Shown here: in pieces, positions 1 to 7,549 of the stretch | Numbering within the stretch: the first letter of the stretch is position 1 | How the letters are laid out: every line of letters begins with the position of its first letter | NCBI GenBank assembly: GCA_963699495.1 | Contig: CAVOUB010000008.1 | Span: 186,001 to 250,000, forward strand | Origin: JAIBJN01 sp963699495 | GTDB lineage: Bacteria; Actinomycetota; Thermoleophilia; Gaiellales; Gaiellaceae | DNA: 64,000 nucleotides | Direction: 5' to 3' | The notes under the pieces: model-generated | What the model was told of the DNA's origin: nothing | Databases searched by the model: none | What the model saw: only the letters and a program-made list of their open reading frames with translations | Made by a program: the position numbers and the translations under genes

Positions 1-500
1 AGGTCCTGGGCCAGAAGGCGGTCGATTTGCCAGACGAACGTCGGCGGACGCTCCCGCCGGTCGACCCGCGGGTAGTAGACGTCCACGTCGAGCCCGTTCT
101 GGTGCGTGGCATGAACGGTCCCGAAGGGACCGCCCCGCGGCCGGCTGAGGTCGCCGATCCCGACGCGGGGCGCCCCGGGATGAGCCAGCGCGTACCCGTG
201 GACGACCCGGAGGACGACGCGGACCAGCCGGTCGGTGCCCCAGCGGCGCCCGGCCCGGTTCGGCCGGCGGTGGAGAACAGGGTCCCAGGTGAAGAACTCC
301 CCGCCTTCGGCCGGAACCCGCACGCCCCGCACGAGCCGGCCGTCGGACGGGGTGCCGAGCGCGACGGAGCGGGCCCAGACGGGGGCCGCGAAATGCATCG
401 GCTCCCGCGCGACAGGCGCCCCGGCACCCGTGTCCAGGAACGCTGCCGCAGGCCCCGATGGCGCGAGCGCGACGGCAAGCGTTACAAGGACGATGCGCAC
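1..500 (-). CDS. Murein endopeptidase, MepA/M74-like (3' end outside window)
   Basis: Probable exported metallo-endopeptidase that cuts peptide cross-links in peptidoglycan. Reading leftward from a GTG at 498-500, the frame opens with a signal peptide of about 20 residues. It then shows the family-like stretches RSVALGTPSDGRL and RRWGTDRLVRVV. Near bases 75-110 it shows HATHQNGLDVDVYY, whose His and Asp match the zinc-binding HxxGxxxD motif of penicillin-insensitive murein endopeptidases. The remaining zinc ligands would lie left of base 1, so the active site cannot be completed here. A TTG directly upstream (501-503) is an alternative start. The divergent M14 peptidase begins 71 bp away and is also exported, so a shared role in wall or peptide turnover is possible but not shown. 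Confidence 0.75.
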   Translation of the reverse strand, partial: MRIVLVTLAVALAPSGPAAAFLDTGAGAPVAREPMHFAAPVWARSVALGTPSDGRLVRGVRVPAEGGEFFTWDPVLHRRPNRAGRRWGTDRLVRVVLRVVHGYALAHPGAPRVGIGDLSRPRGGPFGTVHATHQNGLDVDVYYPRVDRRERPPTFVWQIDRLLAQD

Positions 501-571
501 CAACGGGACTACGGCGAAGGGCCCAAGCCGGGTCCGGGACCCCCGGGCGAGCTCGTACCGTACGCCTCACG

Positions 572-1267
572 ATGGGCGCCGCCTGGCTCACAGCCGCTCT
601 CCTCGCCGCACTCTCGCCCGCCCAGTCCACGCAGGAGTGGCACGGCGTGCTCGGCTACTCGGAGCGCGGCCGGCCGATCCGCGTCCACCGCTTCGGCGAC
701 TTCTCGAGCCCTCGGAAGATCCTCGTCTTCGGCTGCATCCACGGGGACGAGTGCGAGGGGATCGACATCACGAGGCGCCTGGCACGGGGCGCGCTTCCCG
801 CAGGTCTCGACCTCTGGATCGTCCACAACCTGAACCCGGACGGGACTCGGCTGGGCGTCAGGGTGAACGGACGGGGCGTCGACCTCAACCGCAACTTCGG
901 CTCCGAGTGGATCCCGATCGGGAGCCGGTGGGACCCGCAGTACTCAGGCCCGCAACCCTGGTCCGAGCGCGAGACGCGTCTGGCCAGGCGGCTCGTCCTG
1001 CGCGTGCGGCCCGACGTGACGATCTGGTACCACCAGCCGCAGGCCGTCGTGCGCGCCTGGGGCGGAAGCGTGACGAAGGCCCGGCGGTATGCACGGCTCG
1101 CCGGCGAGCCCTACCGCTCCATCCGCTGGCTGCACGGGACGGCGCCCAACTGGCAGAACCACCGCTTCCCGGGCGCGTCGTCGTTCGTCGTCGAGCTCCC
1201 GCGCGGCGCGCTCGGCCCCGCGGCCGCCGCCCGCCACGCCCGGGCCGTCCGCCTCCTCCTCCGCTAG
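572..1267 (+). CDS. Exported M14-family zinc carboxypeptidase-like protein
   Basis: Zinc peptidase of the M14 (carboxypeptidase A/MpaA-like) fold, predicted to cut amide bonds of peptides or murein peptides outside the cytoplasm. The 231-residue frame from ATG 572 starts with a short signal sequence (WLTAALLAALSPAQS). Family motifs in order are HGDE (zinc His and Glu, about residue 52), NPDG and RVNGRGVDLNRNF (substrate carboxylate binding), WYHQPQ (third zinc His) and FVVELP (catalytic Glu). All expected catalytic residues are visible. The frame stays open upstream to 458, but only the ATG at 572 gives a sensible signal peptide. It is divergent from the murein endopeptidase on its left and its stop overlaps the convergent zinc-ribbon gene by 4 bp. 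Confidence 0.85.
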   Translation: MGAAWLTAALLAALSPAQSTQEWHGVLGYSERGRPIRVHRFGDFSSPRKILVFGCIHGDECEGIDITRRLARGALPAGLDLWIVHNLNPDGTRLGVRVNGRGVDLNRNFGSEWIPIGSRWDPQYSGPQPWSERETRLARRLVLRVRPDVTIWYHQPQAVVRAWGGSVTKARRYARLAGEPYRSIRWLHGTAPNWQNHRFPGASSFVVELPRGALGPAAAARHARAVRLLLR

Positions 1268-1584
1268 CCGGCGGCCGTGTCGGCCACCCTCGCCGTCTCG
1301 GCGAGGAAGCGCGCGAGCCGCTCGGCCTCGTCGTCGGTGAGCGAGACCGCCGCCTCGGCCCGCTGCGTCTGCACTCCCCCGCCCCAGACGCTGAAGCGCA
1401 CGTGGCGCGCCTCCTCGCTCTCGCCGAGATAGCGCGAGACCCGGAGCGCCTTGGACGCATCGGCCTCGACGAGGGGATGGCCCGCGAAGAACTCGACGAT
1501 CTTCGTCCGCTGGGCTGCCCCGCACCAGGGGCAGAAGCGGAACCGCTCCTCGACCTCTCCCCGGCAGCTCGAGCACGCCGACAT
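1264..1584 (-). CDS. Small zinc-ribbon protein
   Basis: A 106-residue cytoplasmic protein of unknown function. Its N-terminus carries two CxxC pairs (CSSC near residue 4 and CPWC near residue 18), the pattern of a zinc ribbon. The rest is a mixed alpha/beta stretch with an acidic C-terminal helix (SLTDDEAERLARFLAE). No catalytic motif is recognisable. The start is a clear ATG at 1582-1584, with a TAnnnT box 9 bases upstream. It is convergent with the M14 gene (4 bp overlap at the stops) and divergent from the ECF sigma gene, so it is probably a single-gene transcript. The name rests only on the cysteine pattern. Confidence 0.7.
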   Translation of the reverse strand: MSACSSCRGEVEERFRFCPWCGAAQRTKIVEFFAGHPLVEADASKALRVSRYLGESEEARHVRFSVWGGGVQTQRAEAAVSLTDDEAERLARFLAETARVADTAAG

Positions 1585-1593
1585 GGCCCGGCT

Positions 1594-1599
1594 AGCCTA
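1594..1599 (-). promoter_or_regulatory. -10 box (TAGGCT) of zinc-ribbon gene
   Basis: TAGGCT on the minus strand ends 9 bases before the ATG at 1584. It fits the TAnnnT -10 boxes placed just before other starts in this window and predicts a very short or absent leader. No clear -35 box is visible. Confidence 0.4.
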
Positions 1600-1672
1600 C
1601 GACCGCCGCGGGACCTCCGCAAGGCGGCCGGCCGTATCCGTCGACGATGGACCGGATCGTGGCACACGCTCG

Positions 1673-1678
1673 TATAGT
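1673..1678 (+). promoter_or_regulatory. -10 box (TATAGT) of ECF sigma gene
   Basis: TATAGT ends 9 bases before the ATG at 1688, predicting a transcript with a leader of only about 3 bases. No convincing -35 hexamer is seen at the usual spacing. Confidence 0.45.
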
Positions 1679-1687
1679 CGGCACGCG

Positions 1688-2236
1688 ATGGCGGGCGCCG
1701 GCCGCGACGAGCGTGCCTGGGTGCGCGGCGCCCAGGCTGGGTCAGCCTCCGATTTCGAGGCTCTTTTCCGCGCTCACTGGCCGCGCGCCTATCGGGCCGC
1801 CTACCTCGTCGTGCACGATGCCGCCGGGGCCGAGGACGTGGCCCAGGAAGCCTTCCTCGCCGCGGTGCGCGCCCTCGACCGCTTCGACAGCGCGCGGCCG
1901 TTCGGGCCCTGGCTGCACCGCATCGTCGTCAACCGGGCGATCGACTGGGCGCGGGCGCGCGCCCTGCGGCGCGAAGTGGGCGCCGGCGAGACGATCGCAG
2001 ACCTCCCGGCGGCGGAGCGGGGAGATCCCGCCGCCCCGCTTCCCGAGGACGTCCTCGCCGCGCTGGCCTCGCTTTCTCCCGACCACCGGGCGGTCGTCGT
2101 CCTCCGGTACGTCCTCGAGTACACGCCGGGGGAGATCGCGCGCATGCTCGAGCTCCCGCGCGGGACCGTGAACTCGCGGCTTCGCCGAGGCCTGGACGCG
2201 CTCCAGGGCGCGGTCGGCCAGGAGGAGAAGCGATGA
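1688..2236 (+). CDS. ECF-type RNA polymerase sigma factor
   Basis: Alternative sigma factor (sigma-70 family, ECF group, 182 residues) that would direct RNA polymerase to a small regulon. Region 2 lies at about residues 18-85, with FEALFRAHWPRAYRAAYLVV followed by AEDVAQEAFLAAVRAL and PFGPWLHRIVVNRAID. Region 4 lies at about 120-172, with LSPDHRAVVVLRYVLEY and the helix-turn-helix EIARMLELPRGTVNSRLRR. The reading frame is open upstream, but ATG 1688 sits just after a TATAGT box and at the start of the conserved domain. The last 4 bp overlap (ATGA) the next gene, a membrane protein with an extracytoplasmic propeller. Such pairing is typical of a sigma factor and its membrane anti-sigma partner. 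Confidence 0.9.
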   Translation: MAGAGRDERAWVRGAQAGSASDFEALFRAHWPRAYRAAYLVVHDAAGAEDVAQEAFLAAVRALDRFDSARPFGPWLHRIVVNRAIDWARARALRREVGAGETIADLPAAERGDPAAPLPEDVLAALASLSPDHRAVVVLRYVLEYTPGEIARMLELPRGTVNSRLRRGLDALQGAVGQEEKR

Positions 2237-3408
2237 GCACGCGGGACGCCCGCGATGCCCTCCTGACCGTGCCCGTCCCGGACGAGCTGGAGGCGCAACG
2301 CCGCACGTGGACGGTCGTGCGAGAGGCCTATGCCACGCGCGACCCGGCTCCGAGGCGCGGGCGCCGCCTGCGGCTGCTGATCGCCGTGGCCGTGCTCGCC
2401 GGCCTGGTCGCAGCCGCGCTCTCCCCTCCCGGCCGCTCGGTGGGAGGCTGGATTCGCGACCGCGTCGCCGGCGAGGAGAAGGCCGAGCCCGCACTCTTCG
2501 GGTTACCGGCGGCGGGGCGCCTGCTCGTGGTCTCGGAGCAGGGCCCCTGGATCGTGCGGCCGGACGGGTCGAAGCGGCTGCTCGGGCACTACGAGGACGC
2601 GTCCTTCTCGCCGAACGCGCTCTTCGTCGTGGTCACGGACGGCCGGCGGATCCTCGCCCTGGAGCCGGACGGCGACCCACGTTGGAGCGTGACCCGGCCC
2701 ACACCCGTGGCCGACGCACGCTGGGCGCCGAGCCCCGGTTTCCGGGTTGCCTACCGCGAGGGCGACACGCTCCGCGTCGTCGCCGGCGACGGGACCGGCG
2801 ACCGGCCTCTCGCCCAGGACGTCGCCCCGGTCGCGCCCGCCTGGCTGCCCGTCGAAGGGCGGACGGCTCTCGCCTACGCGGGCAGCGACGGCCTCGTCCG
2901 CGTGGTCGAGGCGGACTCCGGTGAGCAGCTCTGGTCTGCCGATCCGGGCTTGCCTCCCGAACGGCTGGTCTGGTCGTCCGACGGGGGGCTCCTCCTGGTC
3001 GTCACGTCCGGCGCGCGCCACCCGCTGTACCGGGCCGACGGAAGGCCCGCGCGAACGCTCCAGACCCCGCCCGGACGCGACGTCCTCGACGCCGACTTCG
3101 CGCCCGGAGCCCGGGACGTCGCCTACTCCGCCTTCGACCCGGCCGAGGGGAGGAGCGTCGTCGTCCTCGGCGACGAGCGCCTGCAGGCCGTCGAGGGACG
3201 GCTCGACGACATCGTCTTCTCCCCGAACGGCCGCTGGCTCCTCACCGGCTGGCCGGAGGCCGACCAATTCTTGTTCCTGCGCCTTCCGGGAGTCAGCCGC
3301 ATCGAGGCCGTCGGCGACGTCCGGCGCGAGTTCGACCCGGGACACATCGGCGCGACGTCCTTCCCGCGCGTGGCCGAGTGGTGCTGCGCCCCCCGCGCCG
3401 CGGGCTAG
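2233..3408 (+). CDS. Membrane protein with extracytoplasmic beta-propeller, putative anti-sigma partner
   Basis: A 391-residue single-span membrane protein. Residues 1-45 are cytoplasmic and basic at the end, about 46-64 form one transmembrane helix (LLIAVAVLAGLVAAALS), and about 85-380 are extracytoplasmic. The outer part has repeated WD40/TolB-like blades (WIVRPDGS, ASFSPNALFVVV, RWAPSPGFRVAY, LVWSSDGGLLLVV, IVFSPNGRWLLTG). Its start overlaps the ECF sigma stop by 4 bp, so the two are translationally coupled. From this context I infer that it holds or senses for the sigma factor. No classic zinc-binding HxxxCxxC anti-sigma motif is present in the short cytoplasmic part, so the mechanism would be atypical. 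The stop overlaps the convergent lipoprotein gene by 4 bp. Confidence 0.7.
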   Translation: MSTRDARDALLTVPVPDELEAQRRTWTVVREAYATRDPAPRRGRRLRLLIAVAVLAGLVAAALSPPGRSVGGWIRDRVAGEEKAEPALFGLPAAGRLLVVSEQGPWIVRPDGSKRLLGHYEDASFSPNALFVVVTDGRRILALEPDGDPRWSVTRPTPVADARWAPSPGFRVAYREGDTLRVVAGDGTGDRPLAQDVAPVAPAWLPVEGRTALAYAGSDGLVRVVEADSGEQLWSADPGLPPERLVWSSDGGLLLVVTSGARHPLYRADGRPARTLQTPPGRDVLDADFAPGARDVAYSAFDPAEGRSVVVLGDERLQAVEGRLDDIVFSPNGRWLLTGWPEADQFLFLRLPGVSRIEAVGDVRREFDPGHIGATSFPRVAEWCCAPRAAG

Positions 3409-3845
3409 TACCCGTACCCGGAGTCCTCGTCCGTCGTGGTCTCGTCGGTCGTCGTGTCCGGGGCGGTGCCCCCGCCGACGGCGATCGTCGCCTCCATGCC
3501 GCGGTGGCGGTGGTCGCCGACGGGGCAGTAGAGCTCGTAGTCGCCGGCCTGGGAGAGATCCACGGTCAGGTCGGCCGAATCGCCCGGTGACAGGTTGCCC
3601 GTCTCGACCTCTCCGGTCGGCCCTTCGACCTCGAGGGCATGCACGGTGTTGCCGTCGTTCACGACCCGGAACGTGTACGTCCCGGGGTCGAGCGCCGCTG
3701 AGCCGGGCTCGATCGCGAAGTCGCTGAGCGCGATCTCGACGACCGCAGCTCCGGCCGGCGTCGCCGCCTCGTCGGGCGTCGCCTCCTCGCCGCCACACGC
3801 CGGGAGGAGGACTGCGGCGAGCGCGACGAGGAGGGGGCGACGCAT
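3405..3845 (-). CDS. Cupredoxin-like lipoprotein
   Basis: A 146-residue exported lipoprotein with a lipobox (LLPAC, Cys about residue 17) after a short signal sequence. Residues about 35-125 form one plastocyanin-like domain. Candidate type-1 copper ligands are visible: His in NTVHAL, Cys in LYCPVGDHRHRGM, a following His and the final Met. The C-terminal tail is Thr/Asp-rich (DTTTDETTTDEDSGYGY). The likely role is a small blue-copper electron carrier anchored on the outer face of the membrane. It is transcribed alone, convergent with the propeller gene, and divergent from the amidohydrolase gene. Confidence 0.8.
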   Translation of the reverse strand: MRRPLLVALAAVLLPACGGEEATPDEAATPAGAAVVEIALSDFAIEPGSAALDPGTYTFRVVNDGNTVHALEVEGPTGEVETGNLSPGDSADLTVDLSQAGDYELYCPVGDHRHRGMEATIAVGGGTAPDTTTDETTTDEDSGYGY

Positions 3846-3930
3846 CGGAGGTCCATACGCAGGGCTCTTTCGGGCGGTTTGGCGCCGCTGGTCGTCCGTG
3901 CGGTCACCGGCGCTTCACTATCCTCGCGTC

Positions 3931-5472
3931 GTGATCCTCGAAAACGGGGTCGTTCGAACGCTCGACCCGTCCCTGCCGAGGGCGGCGGCGCTCGCGATCG
4001 CCGGCGAGCGCATCGTGGGCGGGGTCGGCACACACGAGACCGCCCTCGCGAGCCCCGACCGGGTCGACCTCGGCGGACGCTGCGTCCTCCCCGGCTTCAC
4101 CGACTCGCACGTCCACTTCCCGACCTGGGCGCTCGCGCAACGCCAGGTGCGGCTGGAGGGGACCGGGTCGCTGGACGAGGCGCTCTCGCGCGTCGCCTCG
4201 GCGGTCGGAGACGTGCCGCCGGGACAGTGGCTGCGCGGCCTCGGCTGGCGAAGCGGCGAGTGGTCGCCCTCTGCCGAGCCGACGAAGGAGTCCCTGGATG
4301 GAGTCGCCGGCGACGTGCCGGTCGCCCTCATGTCGAAGGACTACCACTCCCTGTGGCTCAACTCCGCCGCGCTCGCGCTCGCCGACGGCGAGCTGCAGGT
4401 GCCCGGCGGGGTCGTCGAGCGCGACGAGAGCGGCCGCCCGACAGGCGTCCTCCGGGAGGAGTGCGCCTGGCACTTCCGCGACACCTACGTCCGGCCCACC
4501 GAGGACGAGATGGTCGAGGCCTGCCGCGAAGCGATCCCTCTCGCGCTCTCGCGCGGCGTCGTCTCCGTCCACGACAAGGACGGCTGGCTCGGAGCGCTCC
4601 GTGTCTTCCAGCGCCTGCGAGACGAGGGCTCGCTGAACCTCCGGGTCTGGCAGTCGCTCCCCTGGGACCACCTCGACCGGCTGCAGGAGATCGGCCTCGC
4701 GTCGGGCCTCGGCGACGACCTGCTCCGGGTCGGGTACATCAAGGCGTTCCTGGACGGGACGCTCGGCTCCCGCACCGCGCTCCTGCTCGACGGCTCGGGC
4801 GTCGAGATCGTGGGCTACGAGGAGTTCGTCGACATCGTCCGCCGCAGCGCCCGCGCCGGCTTTCCGGTCGCGGTGCACGCGATCGGCGACCTCGCCAACC
4901 GGCGGGCTCTCGACGCCTTCGAGGAGACCCAGGACGAATGGCGCCCGCGAGGCCTCAGGCAGCGGATCGAGCACGCCCAGCTCCTCGCGCCCGAGGACGT
5001 GGGCAGGTTCGCGGAGCTCGGCGTGGCCGCCTCCGTCCAGTTCAGCCATGCCGCTTCCGACCGCGACCTCGCAGACCGCTTCTGGCCCGGGAAGACCGAC
5101 GGCGCCTACGCATTCCGCTCGCTCGTGGACTCGGGCGCGCTCGTCGCGAACGGCTCGGACGCGCCGGTCGAGGAGCTCGACCCGCTGTTCGGAATCCGGG
5201 CCGGCGTCGCGCGCACGCTCGACGAGCGCGAGGCCTGGCATCCGGAGCAGGCCGTGACCGTGGAGCAGGCCCTGCACGCCACCTGCGTCGCCCCCGCCTG
5301 GCTCACCGGCGACGAGCGCCGGCGCGGGAAGCTTCTCCCCGGCTACCTCGCCGACCTCGTCGTGCTCGACGGCGACCCCCTCGACTGCCCGCCCGAGGAG
5401 CTCGGGGAGATCGGGGTCGTCGCGACGATGCTGGGCGGCCGCTGGGTGCACAACCCGCCCCCCTGGGACTGA
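3931..5472 (+). CDS. YtcJ-like amidohydrolase
   Basis: Metal-dependent hydrolase of the amidohydrolase superfamily (YtcJ group, 513 residues). It probably cleaves an amide or ester bond of a small molecule; the substrate is unknown. The frame begins at GTG 3931 (VILENGVVRTLD). It contains the N-terminal metal motif GFTDSHVHF (about residue 62), HAIGD and RIEHAQ (metal or active-site His residues near 320 and 350) and ANGSDAPVE (about 405). It closes with the composite beta-sandwich (GYLADLVVLDGDPL). Length and motif order match the family. The frame is open upstream through the antisense of the lipoprotein gene, which argues for the GTG start. No operon partner is evident; the HxlR gene follows after 25 bp but has its own promoter. 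Confidence 0.88.
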   Translation: MILENGVVRTLDPSLPRAAALAIAGERIVGGVGTHETALASPDRVDLGGRCVLPGFTDSHVHFPTWALAQRQVRLEGTGSLDEALSRVASAVGDVPPGQWLRGLGWRSGEWSPSAEPTKESLDGVAGDVPVALMSKDYHSLWLNSAALALADGELQVPGGVVERDESGRPTGVLREECAWHFRDTYVRPTEDEMVEACREAIPLALSRGVVSVHDKDGWLGALRVFQRLRDEGSLNLRVWQSLPWDHLDRLQEIGLASGLGDDLLRVGYIKAFLDGTLGSRTALLLDGSGVEIVGYEEFVDIVRRSARAGFPVAVHAIGDLANRRALDAFEETQDEWRPRGLRQRIEHAQLLAPEDVGRFAELGVAASVQFSHAASDRDLADRFWPGKTDGAYAFRSLVDSGALVANGSDAPVEELDPLFGIRAGVARTLDEREAWHPEQAVTVEQALHATCVAPAWLTGDERRRGKLLPGYLADLVVLDGDPLDCPPEELGEIGVVATMLGGRWVHNPPPWD

Positions 5473-5485
5473 CTCCCTGCCGGGC

Positions 5486-5504
5486 TACAATGCGCATATG
5501 CGCA
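5486..5504 (+). promoter_or_regulatory. Leaderless promoter and palindromic operator over the HxlR start
   Basis: A TACAAT -10 box (5486-5491) ends 6 bases before the ATG at 5498, so transcription should begin at or next to the start codon. The perfect 14-bp palindrome TGCGCATATGCGCA (5491-5504) covers the start point and the ATG. This position suits autorepression by the HxlR-type regulator, a dimeric winged-helix family that binds such palindromes. Confidence 0.55.
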
Positions 5505-5866
5505 CGATGAGACCCGTTCACGACGAGGAGTGCGCCGTCGCCTGCACGGCGGAGATCATCGGCTCGAAGTGGACGGCCATCATCGTCCACGACCTCTCCG
5601 AGGGCCCGCGCCGCTTCTCCGAGCTCGAGCGCTCCTGCCCGGGGATCAGCCCGCGAACGCTCTCGGAGCGCCTGCGGGTGCTCGAGCATGACGGCATCAT
5701 CGAGAAGCACGCGGCCGCCCGGCGCGCGGAGTACGAGCTGACCGGGAAGGGCAAGGCGCTTCTCCCCGTCATCGACGAGATGAGCCGCTTCGGCCACGAC
5801 TGGCTCGTGGCCGACGAGGACCACACGCACGCCCACGGCGGCAAGAGCGTCGCCCCGGCCGCGTAG
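5498..5866 (+). CDS. HxlR-family winged-helix transcriptional regulator
   Basis: A 122-residue DNA-binding regulator of the HxlR family. The conserved core is present in order: an N-terminal Cys-containing segment (CAVACTAEIIGSKW), GPRRFSELERSCPGISPRTL (recognition-helix region), SERLRVLEHDGIIEK, and the wing ending in YELTGKGKALLPVIDEM. The two N-terminal cysteines (about residues 13 and 17) could make it redox- or electrophile-responsive, as in some relatives, but this is inference. The His-rich C-terminus (DEDHTHAHGGK) is unusual and could bind metal. ATG 5498 sits inside a perfect palindrome directly after a -10 box, suggesting leaderless and self-regulated expression. Confidence 0.9.
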   Translation: MRTMRPVHDEECAVACTAEIIGSKWTAIIVHDLSEGPRRFSELERSCPGISPRTLSERLRVLEHDGIIEKHAAARRAEYELTGKGKALLPVIDEMSRFGHDWLVADEDHTHAHGGKSVAPAA

Positions 5867-5966
5867 GTCGTCACCGAGCCGCGACTCCCCACCGTCCGTT
5901 CCGAAAGAGACACTTGACCCGCATCGGGGTCACGACGGTTCCCCGAATCACCCGGAAGGAGCGGTC

Positions 5967-6551
5967 ATGCTGAGAGAACGACGACGATGGAAGGCGATTG
6001 CGCTGGTGGCAACAGGCCTGGCGATCGGTGTCGTGCTTGGAGGAACACCGGCCGGTGCGCATGTCTCCACGTGGGCGCACAACTGGAAAGTGCACATCCA
6101 GCCGAAGGTCAACCAGCAGAGCGTGCGCGTTGCGCGGGCGAACGGCGCCACCACGGCCCTCACCACCTCCGACGCCACGTACCTGACGGTAAGCCTGAAG
6201 GCGCCGGCGAAGGGGTTCGTCTGGGTGGACGCCGACTACAACGTCGCGTCCGGAACCGGGTGCCTCTGCTCCGCATGGTTCCTCCTGCGTGACAACGTCT
6301 CGGGGCAGCTCAATCCGAACTACAAGGTCGTCCAGACCGCCGACGGAAGCCTCGCCAGCAGTTCGCTGTCGTGGGTATTCCCGGTCAATAAGGGGGTCCG
6401 CACGTTCGACCTGCGCGGACGGCAAGTGCTGGGTAGCACCTTGAGCATCGACGGCCCGGCCCTGAAGGCGATGTTCATCCCGTTCGGTGCGACAGGCGGC
6501 AAGACGATCTCCCGCATCGTGACTGCGCGCTCGGCGACCGACTCCGACTAG
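5967..6551 (+). CDS. Exported hypothetical protein
   Basis: A 194-residue protein not recognised as a known family. A good ribosome site (GGAAGGAG, about 8 bases upstream) precedes ATG 5967. Residues 1-32 form a signal peptide (IALVATGLAIGVVLGG followed by TPAGA). The mature part is short, Ser/Thr/Lys-rich and predicted to be mostly beta strands. It has a CLC pair near residue 93 (GTGCLCSAWF) as its only cysteines, possibly a disulphide. It is a single gene followed by a strong hairpin. Many short exported actinobacterial proteins with this layout remain uncharacterised; no function is proposed. Confidence 0.75.
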   Translation: MLRERRRWKAIALVATGLAIGVVLGGTPAGAHVSTWAHNWKVHIQPKVNQQSVRVARANGATTALTTSDATYLTVSLKAPAKGFVWVDADYNVASGTGCLCSAWFLLRDNVSGQLNPNYKVVQTADGSLASSSLSWVFPVNKGVRTFDLRGRQVLGSTLSIDGPALKAMFIPFGATGGKTISRIVTARSATDSD

Positions 6552-6571
6552 GCAGAGCGGGCTGAAGGACA

Positions 6572-6601
6572 GCGCCGGCGGGCGCAGGTGCCCGCCGGCG
6601 C
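6572..6601. terminator. Strong GC hairpin between convergent genes
   Basis: A perfect 12-bp inverted repeat (GCGCCGGCGGGC at 6572-6583 and its complement at 6590-6601) with a 6-base loop lies 20 bp after the exported protein stop and 8 bp after the convergent proline dehydrogenase stop. It lacks a long U-run, as is usual in high-GC bacteria, and probably ends transcription from both sides. Confidence 0.65.
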
Positions 6602-6608
6602 ACGCCGT

Positions 6609-7547
6609 TTAGCGCCGGACCAGGTTCCGGGCGACGAAAAGCAGGTTCGCGGGCCGCTCGGCCAGACGGCGCGTGAAGAACGGGAACCACTCGGGCCCGA
6701 ACGGCGCCGCGACGAGCACCTTGTAGCCACGCGCGGCGAGATCGAGCTGGAGCTGCGGGCGGACGCCGTAGAGCATCTGCAGCTCGAAGCGGTCGCGGCC
6801 GATTCGCTCCCGCTCGGCGAAGGCGAGGGCGTGCTCGATCATGCGCTCGTCGTGCGTCGCGACGGCCGTGTAGCCGTCGCCCTTCAGGGAACGCTCGACG
6901 AGCCGGAGGTAAGCCGCGTCAACGTCGGCCTTGCGAGGGTAGGCGACCGACTCGGACTCGAGGTAGGCGCCCTTGACGAGGCGGAGGTTCGGCGCGAGCG
7001 GCAGCAGGCTCTCGAGGTCGTCGGGCGTTCGGTAGAGGTAGGACTGGAGAACCGTGCCGACGTTCGCATGCCCCGCCTCGCGGAGCCGCCGGTAGAGGCG
7101 CAGCGTCGGATCGACGAGCGCCGAGTACTCCATGTCGATGCGGATGAAGTTGCCGAGCTCGCCGGCGCGCGCGACGACGCGCTCGAGATTCTCGTAGGCG
7201 AGCTCCTCGTCGATGTCCAGGCCGAGGTGCGTCAGCTTCAGCGCCACGTTCGCGCGCAGCTCCTCCTCGTGCAGGCGCGCGAGCACGGCCAGGTACTCGT
7301 CGGCGACCACGCGCGCCTCGCCCTCGTCGAGGACGTCCTCGCCGAGCAGCGTGGTGTTCGCGTGGAGCCCGCGCTCGTTCAGGCGGCGAAGCACGGCGAC
7401 GCAGGCGTCGAGATCCTGGCCGGCGACGAAGCGGGAGGCGCCGAGCCGCAGCCCGTGCCGGTCGGCGAAGCTGCGGACGCGAGGGCTCGAGGACGACGCC
7501 AGGATGGCCTTGCGGAGAGCGCCGTTGACCGCCCGCGCGACCGCCAC
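6609..7547 (-). CDS. Proline dehydrogenase (monofunctional PRODH)
   Basis: FAD enzyme that oxidises proline to pyrroline-5-carboxylate at the membrane face, the first step of proline use. The 312-residue length fits the monofunctional (PutB-like) class. Family signatures are ALKLTHLG, FIRIDMEYS, RLVKGAYLES, VATHDERMIE, FELQMLYGVRP and the C-terminal RRLAERPANLLF, which supply flavin and proline contacts. The start is probably GTG 7547, two bases after the stop of the upstream M20 peptidase gene, so translation is likely coupled. A peptidase releasing dipeptides next to proline oxidation suggests peptide or proline catabolism. No P5C dehydrogenase is in the window. Confidence 0.9.
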   Translation of the reverse strand: MAVARAVNGALRKAILASSSSPRVRSFADRHGLRLGASRFVAGQDLDACVAVLRRLNERGLHANTTLLGEDVLDEGEARVVADEYLAVLARLHEEELRANVALKLTHLGLDIDEELAYENLERVVARAGELGNFIRIDMEYSALVDPTLRLYRRLREAGHANVGTVLQSYLYRTPDDLESLLPLAPNLRLVKGAYLESESVAYPRKADVDAAYLRLVERSLKGDGYTAVATHDERMIEHALAFAERERIGRDRFELQMLYGVRPQLQLDLAARGYKVLVAAPFGPEWFPFFTRRLAERPANLLFVARNLVRR

Positions 7548-7549
7548 GG

